The translations under genes were made by a program, and so were the position numbers. This document shows, piece after piece, positions 17,589 to 26,599 of a DNA stretch of 64,000 nucleotides (the first letter of the stretch is position 1; the number at the start of each line of letters is the position of its first letter). Source of the stretch: G963665085 sp963665085 (GTDB lineage: Bacteria; Bacteroidota; Bacteroidia; Bacteroidales; JAAAOM01); the NCBI GenBank assembly GCA_963665085.2, contig CAXXXS010000001.1:5022001-5086000 (forward strand), in the 5' to 3' direction. A model generated the notes under the pieces. It was not told the DNA's origin and made no database searches. It worked only from the letters and a program-made list of their open reading frames with translations.

Positions 17589-19034
17589 CTAAATAAAATA
17601 TTTTCCTTGTTCTTGTTCTTTATGATTTAATGTAATTTCTATATCAAATTTTCCTGAAAGATGTTTTTTTAATTGTTCTGCACAATATACAGAACGGTGC
17701 CTTCCCCCTGTACATCCAAAACCAAACATCAGGTTTTTAAAACCTCTGCTAACGTAATTTGAAGTTGCTTGTTCTGCAATAGAAAAAATAGATTGTAAAA
17801 AAGTATCGACTTCTATCTTTTGTTTCAAAAAGTCTATAACAGGATTATCCATGCCTGTTAATGCTCTAAATTCTTCTAATCTCCCTGGATTTGGTAAAGA
17901 ACGACAGTCAAATAGGAATCCCCCTCCATTTCCACTTAAATCAATTGGCAATCTTTTTTTATACGAAAAAGAATAGATCGATACTGTAAGTTTTTCGGTT
18001 TTATCTAGCTCCAAATCTTTTCTTAGTTTAATAACATGCTCAAAACATTTTACCAGGTGAGGAATTTTATTTTTAATGTCCAATCGTTCGACAATATACT
18101 CAAGATTTAAAATGGATCCCGGTATACTTTGTACAAACAATGGTTTATTTTCATGAACTCCCCGAAAACCATATGCTCCCATCGCCTGTAAATTTCTTAT
18201 TAGCGCATATCCCCAAAAAAATCCGAAAAAGACTTTTCTTCCGGTATTCTCATATTTATTGAATGCATGAAAATAATGTTCAAGCAATTGTTCTCTTAAT
18301 TCAAAAGAAATATTGGTTTTCGCCTCAAACAACAAAGAAGCTAAATCATATTGCAAAGCCCCTCTCCTTCCTCCCTGGTAATCGATAAAATATATTTTAT
18401 TCCCCTTCAACATAATATTCCTGGACTGAAAGTCGCGAAACAAAAAATAACCACGAGTTGCAGTTAGCAAATAATTTGTTAATGTCTTAAAATCATCTTC
18501 TAATAATTGCTCATCAAAAGGAACGCGTAGAAGTTTGAGAAAATTATATTTGAAATAATTTAAATCCCAAAGCATCGATTGTGCATCAAATTCTGCCCTG
18601 GGATAACAAAGAGTATAGTCCAGTCCTACCCCACCTTTAACCTGAAATTGTATTAGTTGATCTAATATTCTGGGATAATATTCTGAGACTTTCTCAGACT
18701 GATTTTCACTTTTTTCGAGAATATCAAGTAATGTGATATCGCCTAAATCTTCTTCCAGGTAAACACCTTCTTGAGGTCTGTAAGAATAAATTCGAGGAAC
18801 ATTTAAACCTTTACTTATAAAATGTCTCGAGAACGAAATAAAAGCATCATTTTCTCTTTGGTCTATGTTATACGCACCAATTGCAGTTAAATTGTCTCCA
18901 ACAATTCGATAATACTGTCTATATGAACCAGATTGCGGTAAAGCTTCAACTTTTTTAAGTCTTTCTCCCGACCATTTTTCAAATTCTTCTTCAAATATTG
19001 GTATTAGCGAATCTAAAGGCAGATTTGTCAACAT
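17589..19034 (-). CDS. AmgK-like sugar kinase fused to RapZ C-terminal domain
   Basis: A 481-residue two-domain protein. Residues 1 to about 330 are an aminoglycoside-phosphotransferase-fold kinase: the catalytic loop reads FLFRDFQSRNIML and the metal-binding aspartate is in IYFIDYQGGRRG, as in AmgK, which phosphorylates MurNAc/GlcNAc at C1. Residues about 345-481 match the C-terminal domain of RapZ: VSIYSFSYKKRLPIDLSGNG, FDCRSLPNPGR and FGFGCTGGRHRSVYCAEQL. RapZ senses GlcN6P in Enterobacteria. The fusion thus joins a recycling kinase to an amino-sugar-binding domain. Its partner is the MurU-like gene 3 bases downstream. Confidence 0.85.
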   Translation of the reverse strand: MLTNLPLDSLIPIFEEEFEKWSGERLKKVEALPQSGSYRQYYRIVGDNLTAIGAYNIDQRENDAFISFSRHFISKGLNVPRIYSYRPQEGVYLEEDLGDITLLDILEKSENQSEKVSEYYPRILDQLIQFQVKGGVGLDYTLCYPRAEFDAQSMLWDLNYFKYNFLKLLRVPFDEQLLEDDFKTLTNYLLTATRGYFLFRDFQSRNIMLKGNKIYFIDYQGGRRGALQYDLASLLFEAKTNISFELREQLLEHYFHAFNKYENTGRKVFFGFFWGYALIRNLQAMGAYGFRGVHENKPLFVQSIPGSILNLEYIVERLDIKNKIPHLVKCFEHVIKLRKDLELDKTEKLTVSIYSFSYKKRLPIDLSGNGGGFLFDCRSLPNPGRLEEFRALTGMDNPVIDFLKQKIEVDTFLQSIFSIAEQATSNYVSRGFKNLMFGFGCTGGRHRSVYCAEQLKKHLSGKFDIEITLNHKEQEQGKYFI

Positions 19035-19142
19035 TAATTAAATTGTTAATAAGTATTAATATTATTTAACACTTAATTTTTAAAAGATTGTGAAATTAAC
19101 GATTATTTAATAATTTTAAACTTAAAGAACAAAGCCATTAGC

Positions 19143-19598
19143 ATGAGACTTGAAATTTATGATTCGAATAAACTTAATTTTGTTGAGCTAAACACCAGCG
19201 GTGATAATGAAAATTACATACCTCTGGATGAAAGTTCAAAATTTATTGATTCTGAAGTATTCAACCTATTTACCGATTGTTTTGAAAGTAGCAACAAACT
19301 GTATGAATATTTTGGCCCCACAAAATATAATTCCAGAAAAATTGTTCCTTTACGGAATGCTCTCTTTGAAAATCTCGAATCTTTTACAAAAATCGAAACA
19401 AAGCTTGATTTTATTGAGTATATAGGAAATAAATTCCTTGGTAAAGATTTTATTCTTTCCATCGAAAGAATTGATCGTTCTTGGGAAAATAACTGGGAAA
19501 CATATTTAATAAAACTTAAAGAATTAAATAAAGGCTTAATAAACATTGTAGAAGACTGTATAGAAAACGAAAAAATCCTTTGGGTAATAGGATATTAG
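19143..19598 (+). CDS. hypothetical protein (151 aa)
   Basis: A 151-residue protein without a signal peptide or membrane segment that I do not recognise. It is rich in charged and aromatic residues (YEYFGPTKYNSRKIVPLRNAL, DRSWENNWETYLIKL) and likely folds as a small soluble alpha/beta or helical domain. It is transcribed away from the AmgK-RapZ gene. The lipoprotein gene that follows starts 27 bases after its stop, so the two may form an operon. No function can be proposed. Confidence 0.6.
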   Translation: MRLEIYDSNKLNFVELNTSGDNENYIPLDESSKFIDSEVFNLFTDCFESSNKLYEYFGPTKYNSRKIVPLRNALFENLESFTKIETKLDFIEYIGNKFLGKDFILSIERIDRSWENNWETYLIKLKELNKGLINIVEDCIENEKILWVIGY

Positions 19599-19624
19599 TA
19601 ATCATCACAATTAATTTTACACAT

Positions 19625-20497
19625 ATGAAAAATAACTCAGCATTAAACTTATTTTTAATTGTACTTGTTTTTGCATTTATCACGAGCTGTAATTCCGGCA
19701 ATTCTTCAAAGGAAGGTGATAGTGATCCAGAAAATATGGATCTAACTGTAGACAAAATTACAGAGAGTGAAATTATTGACGAATTGGGTGAAGGCATTCC
19801 AATTTATTATAACATGTACTTAACTGTTGAACTGAGTTCTTTATTTGAGAACGAAGGTGCTAGCTTCCAACAGGGAATATTAAATTCTGTTGAAAAAGTA
19901 AAAGAGTACATCACCAGTTCTGAAAAAGCATTAAATCTTGGGGTTTATGCTGTGGATTTAAGCTACTCAAGAGTATTTGAACAATATCAAAAAGCTGGAA
20001 GTTATTTTTCTGCGATGACTCGTTTATCTGAAGAATTGGGAATTCCTCAAGACTTTATTTATGAAACTTCAGACAGACTTGAGAACAATATCTCAAACAA
20101 GGATTCTCTAAACAAGATTGCAAATGAAATTTATGTCGCCACAGACGAATATCTTCGTGAAAATGACAGAGGAAATGCAGCAGCAATGATAGTTACCGGA
20201 GGCTGGGTTGAAGCTTTATATCTTGCATCTGAAGTATTTGACCTTGAAAATGAGAATGAAGACTTCGAATATATGGAACGAATAGTTGAACAAAAACATT
20301 CATTAAATAACTTAATCGAACTTCTTTCAGGGTTCCAGGGAGATGAAACAATAAGTTCTCTTCTATCTAAACTTAAGGATCTTCAGCCAAGCTTTGAAGA
20401 ATTTGAAGTAAACAAAGATAATATTGGCACTTCTGTTGAACAACTAAATACAATTAACGAAAAAATCACTAAAATTAGAAGTGGAATTATCGGTTAA
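19625..20497 (+). CDS. hypothetical lipoprotein (290 aa)
   Basis: About 290 residues. I chose the ATG at 19625 because it gives a standard lipoprotein signal (MKNNSALNLFLIVLVFAFI then TSCNSGN); an upstream in-frame start at 19580 lies in the previous gene. The mature protein is acidic and mostly helical (EEFEVNKDNIGTSVEQLNTI and LENENEDFEYMERIVEQ). It probably sits on the periplasmic side of a membrane. I recognise the general type of helical Bacteroidota lipoprotein but no named family or function. A terminator follows at 20521. Confidence 0.65.
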   Translation: MKNNSALNLFLIVLVFAFITSCNSGNSSKEGDSDPENMDLTVDKITESEIIDELGEGIPIYYNMYLTVELSSLFENEGASFQQGILNSVEKVKEYITSSEKALNLGVYAVDLSYSRVFEQYQKAGSYFSAMTRLSEELGIPQDFIYETSDRLENNISNKDSLNKIANEIYVATDEYLRENDRGNAAAMIVTGGWVEALYLASEVFDLENENEDFEYMERIVEQKHSLNNLIELLSGFQGDETISSLLSKLKDLQPSFEEFEVNKDNIGTSVEQLNTINEKITKIRSGIIG

Positions 20498-20520
20498 CAA
20501 TAATAAATAAATATAAAAAA

Positions 20521-20551
20521 AGCCGTTTCTCTTCTAGAGAACGGCTTTTTT
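20521..20551 (+). terminator. terminator of the 19143-20497 unit
   Basis: The arms AGCCGTT and AACGGCT, extended by CTC/GAG, are followed by six T. The T-run ends directly against the ATG of the next gene at 20552, so that gene must be transcribed from within or before the hairpin, or start at the second ATG at 20561. Confidence 0.85.
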
Positions 20552-21484
20552 ATGACTAAAATGAAACATCTTTTCGGAGTAGACTTAGGAGGCACTAAAA
20601 TAGAAGGGGTAATATTAAATGCCCATAACCTTGATATAATATCAAGAATAAGAGTCCCCACTGAAGCAAAAAAAGGTTACACCCACATTCTCAACCAAAT
20701 CAAACTCTTACTAAAAAAATTAATTGACACATCAGGTATATTTCCAGAAAAAATTGGTTTTGGGACCCCCGGGTGTTTAGATCCTTATACAAATCTTATA
20801 AAAAACAGCAATACGGTTAGTTTAAATGATAAACCTCTTAAACATGACCTTGAAGAACTCTTTAAACTCCCAATATTTATAGCAAATGATGCAAATTGTT
20901 TTGCCCTTGCTGAGTCGCATTTAGGTGTGGTAAAAAATAAGTTTCCTGATGCTCATACAATATTTGGAATAATCATGGGTACAGGTGTAGGAGGAGGTAT
21001 TGTAATTAATGGAAAAGTATTAAACGGCATTCATGGCATTGCCGGAGAATGGGGACATAACTTTCTTGATGAATCCGGAGGGCAATGTTATTGCGGGAAA
21101 GTAGGTTGTGTTGAAACTATTCTTTCGGGTCCGGGCTTGCAAAATTATTATCATTCTATTTCAAACAAATCAAAACCTTTTAAAGACATTTATTTTGAAT
21201 TCCAAAAAGGAAGCGAAGATAAACTTATTAACAAAACAATTGACCGGCTTAACTTCTTTTTTGGCAAGGCTGTTTCAACTGTTATTAACATTATAGATCC
21301 TGATGTAATAATTGTTGGTGGAGGGATAGGAAATGTGGATAGTTTATATGTTCAGGGAGTTGAGTATGCAAAAAAATTTGTCTTCAATAACCGTTTAGAA
21401 ACAAAATTCACCAAACCAATGCTTGGAGATAGTGCTGGTGTACTTGGTGCAGCTATGTTAACAAGCCCAAAAAATCAGTTGTGA
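20552..21484 (+). CDS. ROK family sugar kinase (glucokinase/GlcNAc kinase type)
   Basis: A 310-residue ROK kinase. The N-terminal phosphate motif is FGVDLGGTKIEGVI, and the catalytic aspartate lies in IFIANDANCFALAES. The second phosphate region is GIIMGTGVGGGIV, and the ROK zinc site is GHNFLDESGGQCYCGKVGCVETILSG given as separate parts: the GHN histidine and the cysteines of CYCGKVGC. The C-terminal IIVGGGIGN closes the active site. It phosphorylates glucose or an N-acetylhexosamine; the exact sugar cannot be read. The first ATG abuts a terminator T-run, so the ATG at 20561 may be the true start. Confidence 0.9.
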   Translation: MTKMKHLFGVDLGGTKIEGVILNAHNLDIISRIRVPTEAKKGYTHILNQIKLLLKKLIDTSGIFPEKIGFGTPGCLDPYTNLIKNSNTVSLNDKPLKHDLEELFKLPIFIANDANCFALAESHLGVVKNKFPDAHTIFGIIMGTGVGGGIVINGKVLNGIHGIAGEWGHNFLDESGGQCYCGKVGCVETILSGPGLQNYYHSISNKSKPFKDIYFEFQKGSEDKLINKTIDRLNFFFGKAVSTVINIIDPDVIIVGGGIGNVDSLYVQGVEYAKKFVFNNRLETKFTKPMLGDSAGVLGAAMLTSPKNQL

Positions 21485-21523
21485 AAATCCTAAAAACAAA
21501 TTTTTTAATAAACTAAAAAAGTT

Positions 21524-21531
21524 TACATTTG
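21524..21531 (+). promoter_or_regulatory. Bacteroidota -7 box (TACATTTG)
   Basis: TACATTTG matches the phylum's TAnnTTTG -7 element, 39 bases upstream of the TPR gene start. It is one of the signs that place the window in Bacteroidota. Confidence 0.5.
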
Positions 21532-21570
21532 CGTCGCAATTTATAAAATATTGTAAAAGAGCAAACAGAC

Positions 21571-22260
21571 ATGACAAAAAGCAAGAATGAACATCATACT
21601 GGAATTGAGGAAGTAGAAAGCGTACTATCCAGAACTGAACAGTATATAGAAGAGAACCAGAAAAGCCTGACAATTATACTTGTCGTTATTTTTGTATTAT
21701 TTGGAGGATATTACGGATATAAAAAATTATACCTTACCCCAAAAGAAAAAGAAGCGAGAGAACAGATGTTTGTAGCTGAAAATTATTTTGAAGTTGATTC
21801 TTTCCGCCTTGCTATTATGGGTGATGGAAACAACTATGGCTTTGAAGATATTATTGATGAATATGGATTAACAAAATCCGCAAATCTATCAAATTATTAT
21901 ATTGGTATTTCAAACCTTAAAGAAGGTAACTTTGAAGAAGCTATTGATGCTTTAGAAAAATTCGATGCCAATGATGAAATAGTAGCTGCAATAAGCTTAG
22001 GTGCTATTGGAGATGCATATTCAGAAATGAAAGACTATGACAATGCCATCGACTATTATAAAAGAGCATCTGTGTATTCAGAAAATCAATTCTCTGCTCC
22101 TGTTTACCTAATGAAACTTGGTTTGTTGTATGAATTTCAGGAAGATTATAGCAAAGCTTTAGAAGCTTATGAAACTATTCAAAAAGACTACGTTGCTTCT
22201 TCAGAAGCAAGAAATATAGAAAAATATATTACCCGCATAAAACTTAAAATTGAAGGGTAA
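21571..22260 (+). CDS. membrane-anchored tetratricopeptide repeat protein
   Basis: A 229-residue protein with one N-terminal membrane helix (residues 33-50, LTIILVVIFVLFGGYYGY) after a short cytoplasmic tail, then TPR-like helical repeats. Repeats include SNYYIGISNLKEGNFEEAID, then AISLGAIGDAYSEMKDYDNA, and VYLMKLGLLYEFQEDYSKAL. The layout resembles YfgM/UPF0070-type proteins, which interact with envelope chaperones and the Sec machinery. It is followed after two bases by ribH, so the two are co-transcribed; this pairing is common in Bacteroidota. Confidence 0.82.
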   Translation: MTKSKNEHHTGIEEVESVLSRTEQYIEENQKSLTIILVVIFVLFGGYYGYKKLYLTPKEKEAREQMFVAENYFEVDSFRLAIMGDGNNYGFEDIIDEYGLTKSANLSNYYIGISNLKEGNFEEAIDALEKFDANDEIVAAISLGAIGDAYSEMKDYDNAIDYYKRASVYSENQFSAPVYLMKLGLLYEFQEDYSKALEAYETIQKDYVASSEARNIEKYITRIKLKIEG

Positions 22261-22262
22261 TA

Positions 22263-22754
22263 ATGGCAACAGCTCAGAAGAATCTTTCATCATATAATCC
22301 CAATGATGTCCCAAGTGGCATAGATAAAAAAATAGGAATCGTTGTAGCAGAATGGAATGAAGAGGTTACTGGTAAACTTAATCAAGGCGCCTATGAAACC
22401 CTTCTTAAGCACGATGTATCTCCAGACAATATAATAACAAAATTTGTCCCGGGAACATTTGAACTAACATTAGGTGCTCAATTACTTGCAGAACTTAAAA
22501 ATCTAGATGCAATAATTTGTTTAGGTTGTGTTATCCAGGGAGAAACGAGACATTTTGATTTTATTTGTCAAGGTGTTACCTATGGGATCACCGAACTTAA
22601 TATAAAGTATAACATTCCCTTTATTTTTGGAGTTTTAACAACGGACAATCAACAACAAGCATTGGATCGTGGTGGAGGAAAACATGGAAATAAAGGAGAT
22701 GAAGCTGCAATTACAGCTTTAAAAATGATTGGATTAAGTGATAGTTTAAAATAA
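22263..22754 (+). CDS. ribH: 6,7-dimethyl-8-ribityllumazine synthase
   Basis: A 163-residue lumazine synthase of normal length. Landmarks are the substrate strand VVAEWNEEVTGKL, the PGTFELTLGAQLLA helix, the loop CLGCVIQGETRHFDFICQGV with the catalytic histidine, and FGVLTTDNQQQALDRGGG near the phosphate site. It condenses the ribityl-aminouracil with dihydroxybutanone phosphate in riboflavin synthesis. No FMN riboswitch is visible upstream; it is expressed with the preceding TPR gene. Confidence 0.95.
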   Translation: MATAQKNLSSYNPNDVPSGIDKKIGIVVAEWNEEVTGKLNQGAYETLLKHDVSPDNIITKFVPGTFELTLGAQLLAELKNLDAIICLGCVIQGETRHFDFICQGVTYGITELNIKYNIPFIFGVLTTDNQQQALDRGGGKHGNKGDEAAITALKMIGLSDSLK

Positions 22755-22864
22755 GCTGTCGCATCATTATTGTACCTGTTTTTATTATTTTATTGTAATC
22801 CATCTTTTACCCTCTTATAAAATTAATCGGTAAGAGAGATTTTCTATTAGAAAAGAAAAATCCT

Positions 22865-22872
22865 TAAATTTG
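22865..22872 (+). promoter_or_regulatory. Bacteroidota -7 box (TAAATTTG) of mnmA
   Basis: TAAATTTG lies 20 bases upstream of the mnmA ATG at 22893, implying a very short leader. It matches the TAnnTTTG consensus of the phylum. Confidence 0.55.
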
Positions 22873-22892
22873 CGAGCCTTAAATAACGACAT

Positions 22893-24095
22893 ATGAAACG
22901 TGTTGTAGTTGGAATTTCGGGAGGAGTTGATTCTAGTGTTTCAGCTTACTTATTAAAACAACAAGGATATGATGTAGTTGGCCTCTTTATGATTAACTGG
23001 CACGATTCCGAGGGTATGTTGGAAGGAAAATGTACCTGGGAAGATGACCTGTTATTTGCACAACTCACAACAAAAAAATTAGGCATAGAGCTTCATACTG
23101 TAGATTTAAGTAAAGAATATAAAACTCGTGTTGTTGATTATATGTTTGCCGAATATGAAAAAGGCCGGACACCAAATCCCGATGTTTTATGCAATCGCGA
23201 GGTAAAATTTGATCTCTTTGTAAAAGAAGCATTAAAACTAGATACAGACCTTATTGCAACAGGTCATTATTGCCAAAAAGATACCATTGATGTTAATGGA
23301 AAAGTAGTAAATCGCTTACTTGCCGGTCATGATCCCAACAAAGACCAAAGTTATTTTCTTTGTCAATTAACGCAGGAACAACTTTCGCATGCCTTATTTC
23401 CGGTTGGAAACCTGCATAAATTTGAAGTTCGGAAAATTGCAGAGGAACAATCTCTGGCTACAGCAGAGAAAAAAGATTCCCAAGGGATATGTTTTGTTGG
23501 AAAGGTAGATCTCCCTACATTTTTACAACAAAAACTCAAAGCAAAAAAAGGTAGAATAATTGAACTTCCTGAAGAAATCTTTTTAGATGACTCTGAATTT
23601 CCTCCTATAAAAGAAATGAACTCCTTAACAGATGAGGAACTTGAAAAAATTACCACCCCTCTTTCTTTAATTCCTTCTTTTGGTAAACAAGTTGGATTGC
23701 ATAATGGTGCACATTATTATACAATTGGACAGAACAAAGGGTTAAACATTGGGGGACGCCCAAAACCTTCTTTTGTTTTACGTATCGATACAGACAAAAA
23801 TTTAATATACACTGGTCTGGGAAAAGAACATGAGGGACTATTCCGGAAAGGCCTGGCAATTAATGATAATGAAGTACACTGGATACGACCCGATCTTGCT
23901 CTAAAAACAGGAGAAAGTGTAGAATATCTCGTTAGAATAAGATACCGGCAACCTTTACAAAAAGCTATTCTTATAAAACGAGAAAATAAGCTCTATATAC
24001 TTTTTGAAAAGAAACAAAGAGGTATTGCTCCCGGACAATTTGCGGCCTGGTATAAAGAAAATGAATTGGTTGGCTCGGGTGTTATTTGTAGATAA
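22893..24095 (+). CDS. mnmA: tRNA-specific 2-thiouridylase
   Basis: A 400-residue MnmA. The PP-loop motif is GISGGVDSSVSAYLL, one catalytic cysteine is in PNPDVLCNREVKFDLF and the second is in DSQGICFVGKVDL. The central C-terminal region has the conserved HNGAHYYTIGQNKGLNIGG. It is longer than the 360-370 residues of E. coli MnmA; an acidic insert of about 40 residues (around DDSEFPPIKEMNSLTDEELE) lies before the beta-barrel domain, as in other Bacteroidota. It thiolates U34 of Lys, Glu and Gln tRNAs. Confidence 0.95.
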   Translation: MKRVVVGISGGVDSSVSAYLLKQQGYDVVGLFMINWHDSEGMLEGKCTWEDDLLFAQLTTKKLGIELHTVDLSKEYKTRVVDYMFAEYEKGRTPNPDVLCNREVKFDLFVKEALKLDTDLIATGHYCQKDTIDVNGKVVNRLLAGHDPNKDQSYFLCQLTQEQLSHALFPVGNLHKFEVRKIAEEQSLATAEKKDSQGICFVGKVDLPTFLQQKLKAKKGRIIELPEEIFLDDSEFPPIKEMNSLTDEELEKITTPLSLIPSFGKQVGLHNGAHYYTIGQNKGLNIGGRPKPSFVLRIDTDKNLIYTGLGKEHEGLFRKGLAINDNEVHWIRPDLALKTGESVEYLVRIRYRQPLQKAILIKRENKLYILFEKKQRGIAPGQFAAWYKENELVGSGVICR

Positions 24096-24379
24096 TTTCT
24101 TTCAAATTCTCTTTATTGCGATAAGAATCATCACTCTTAAGTAAATTATCGACCTAAAATTAGTACGATATTTCTTCAAAAGAACATTTACAGATTGTTA
24201 GAAAAAAATATAATTCTATACAATTAAACGTTCTTTTAATCGTTTTTTAATAACTATTAAATACCCTTCCCGAACAAACGACCCTGTAAAATTTTATTAA
24301 CACAAACCGTCAGTATAAGGTTTTAATTTTTACTGGCATAGTATTTGGTAAAATAATTAGAATTGAATAATAGCTAAGC

Positions 24380-25102
24380 ATGACTGTTAAACAATTACAA
24401 GAGGAAATAGAAGTAAAAGATCAATTTATTGCTCTTTTAGCGCATGACCTTAGAAATCCAATTGGTCTGCTCAAAAACTTTTCTGATCTTTTACTAGAGG
24501 ATGTCAAAAACTATTCAAAAAATGAAATAATTGAAAAGCTCTCTTTTATTAATGATATCTCTAACAACACATTCAATCTTTTAGAGAATCTAATCATTTG
24601 GCTAAAATCACAGAATGGAAAAATATCTTTTAACGGGACAGTAAGTGATTTAGACAGAATTCTTAAAGATTCAATTGCTCCCGTAAAAAATCAAGCCAAT
24701 TTAAAAGATATATCAATTCATCATGTAAGTACAGATAATCCTATTGTTTATACAGATTCTAATATCTTGACAACAATAATAAGAAACTTGCTATCTAATT
24801 CTATAAAATATTCTTTTGAAGGAGGATGTATTGAGATATCACATAGAAAAATTAAAGAACATATTATAATCCAAATAAAAGACAATGGGATTGGTATTGC
24901 TCAGAATGAACTTGACCTTATTCTTCAAAATGAGAAGTATTCTGAAAGCAGAGGAGGGACAAAAGGAGAGAAAGGTACAGGAATTGGCCTAAATCTTTGC
25001 AAAACCTTAATAAAAGAATTAAACGGTAAAATGTGGGGTAAAAGTGAAGTTAACAAAGGAACTACAATGTATGTTTGTATTCCCTTGTCAACATCAAAAT
25101 AA
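24380..25102 (+). CDS. sensor-less histidine kinase
   Basis: A 240-residue histidine kinase core only. The phospho-acceptor box is LLAHDLRNPIGLLKNFSDLL, the N box is RNLLSNSIKYSFEGG, the G1 box is IKDNGIGIAQNEL and the G2 box is GEKGTGIGLNLCKTLIKEL. It begins with a short coiled-coil-like stretch (MTVKQLQEEIEVKDQFIA), and there is no membrane helix, PAS or other input domain. No response regulator gene is adjacent. It must take input from a partner protein, or it is the relic of a longer kinase. The 284-base gap before it is AT-rich and shows no gene. Confidence 0.85.
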   Translation: MTVKQLQEEIEVKDQFIALLAHDLRNPIGLLKNFSDLLLEDVKNYSKNEIIEKLSFINDISNNTFNLLENLIIWLKSQNGKISFNGTVSDLDRILKDSIAPVKNQANLKDISIHHVSTDNPIVYTDSNILTTIIRNLLSNSIKYSFEGGCIEISHRKIKEHIIIQIKDNGIGIAQNELDLILQNEKYSESRGGTKGEKGTGIGLNLCKTLIKELNGKMWGKSEVNKGTTMYVCIPLSTSK

Positions 25103-25103
25103 A

Positions 25104-26507
25104 TTATCCTATTAAATTTTCTACGGTACTAATCTCAATAAATGAGGCTCCGTGACTTCTTCCAAAATTTCCTCCAACAACAACAACACGGTCTTCATTC
25201 TTAATCTTTCCTTTCTTAATTAATTTTTGAAGCCCCTTGGTAACAAACTCATGTTGTTCTTCCGGTTCAATATAGGATGGTAATACGCCAAAAGATAGTG
25301 CAAGCTCTCTAACTGTTCGTAGTGAATAACATTGAGCATAAATGATACGTTTTCCTCTGTATCCGGCTAAATTCCGGATTGTTCTACCATTTGTTGTATC
25401 TGCAATAATTGCTTTAACATTTAATTTTAAAGATGCTTGTACAGCTGACTTAGCAAGATATGCAGAAATTTCGCTGCTTAGAATTGTAACAGGGGTATTA
25501 TGAAACTCGCTTCTTGTTTTTTCTACTTCCCTGGCTATTTTTGCCATTGTTCTTACAGCTTCAATAGGATATTTACCATAAGCACTCTCTCCACTTAACA
25601 TAATTGCATCTGTTTTTGAGTAGATTGCATTCGCAATATCACTTACTTCTGCACGTGTAGGACGAGGATTTTTAATCATTGAATGCAACATTTGTGTTGC
25701 TACAATAACGGGTTTCCTTCTTTCAATACATTTATTTACAATTAATTTTTGTACCCCAGGTATTTTCTCGTAAGGAATTTCAATTGCTAAATCCCCTCTT
25801 GCAACCATTACGCCGTACGCGTAATCCAAAATCTCGTCTAGATTGTCAACCCCTTCCTGGTTCTCAATCTTTGCAATTATTTTTACCTTGCTGTTTTTTT
25901 CATCGAGGATTTTTTGGATATCTAACACATCCTGTTTGTTCCTAACAAATGAATGTGCAATAAAATCCAAATCGTGTTCTATCGCAAATTCCACATATCT
26001 TTTATCTTTTTCTGATAATGATGGTAATTTAAAACTAGCACCAGGGACATTAATACTCTTTTTGTTTTTAATTACACCTTCATTTTGAACCGTACATTTA
26101 AGCCAGTTATCTGATTTCTCGATAGGTTGTAGTTCAAGTTCACCATCATCAATTAATATCATGTTATCAAAAGAAACTTCATCTATAAAATTGATGTATG
26201 ATGTTTTGAACCCACTTTTACCTTCTTCTATTTCTGCTTTGAAAATATATACAGTATCATTTTGACCTACCTCAATTGGAGAATTTTCAACAACTGTTCT
26301 TATTTCAGGTCCTTTTGTATCAACCAATAAAGCAATTTTATCTGATACTTCCCGAACATTTTTAACAACCTGTAATGTAGCTTCTTCTGTTTGGTGAGCT
26401 GTGTTTAAACGCGCAACATCCATCCCTTCTTCGTAGAGCTTTTTTATAAACTCAACTTCGCACATGATGTCCGAGATCGTTGCTACGATTTTTGTTTTTC
26501 TTCTCAT
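25104..26507 (-). CDS. pyk: pyruvate kinase
   Basis: A 467-residue pyruvate kinase of usual length. It opens with RRKTKIVATISDIMCEVEFI and carries NTAHQTEE at the position of the usual NxSH motif. It has LVDTKGPEIRT, the catalytic lysine segment KIIAKIENQEGVDN with the metal-binding glutamate, MVARGDLAIEIPYEK and MLSGESAYGKYPIEAV. It transfers phosphate from PEP to ADP and closes glycolysis and the uronate route, both of which yield triose phosphate. It converges with the histidine kinase gene, with a one-base gap between their ends. Confidence 0.95.
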   Translation of the reverse strand: MRRKTKIVATISDIMCEVEFIKKLYEEGMDVARLNTAHQTEEATLQVVKNVREVSDKIALLVDTKGPEIRTVVENSPIEVGQNDTVYIFKAEIEEGKSGFKTSYINFIDEVSFDNMILIDDGELELQPIEKSDNWLKCTVQNEGVIKNKKSINVPGASFKLPSLSEKDKRYVEFAIEHDLDFIAHSFVRNKQDVLDIQKILDEKNSKVKIIAKIENQEGVDNLDEILDYAYGVMVARGDLAIEIPYEKIPGVQKLIVNKCIERRKPVIVATQMLHSMIKNPRPTRAEVSDIANAIYSKTDAIMLSGESAYGKYPIEAVRTMAKIAREVEKTRSEFHNTPVTILSSEISAYLAKSAVQASLKLNVKAIIADTTNGRTIRNLAGYRGKRIIYAQCYSLRTVRELALSFGVLPSYIEPEEQHEFVTKGLQKLIKKGKIKNEDRVVVVGGNFGRSHGASFIEISTVENLIG

Positions 26508-26599
26508 ATATTAAATTTGCCAGTTTAAAAAGTTTTGCAAAAGTAATGTTTGACATTGAAATAACAACTTTACATTAATTAAATAAAAGCAAATTTTTC

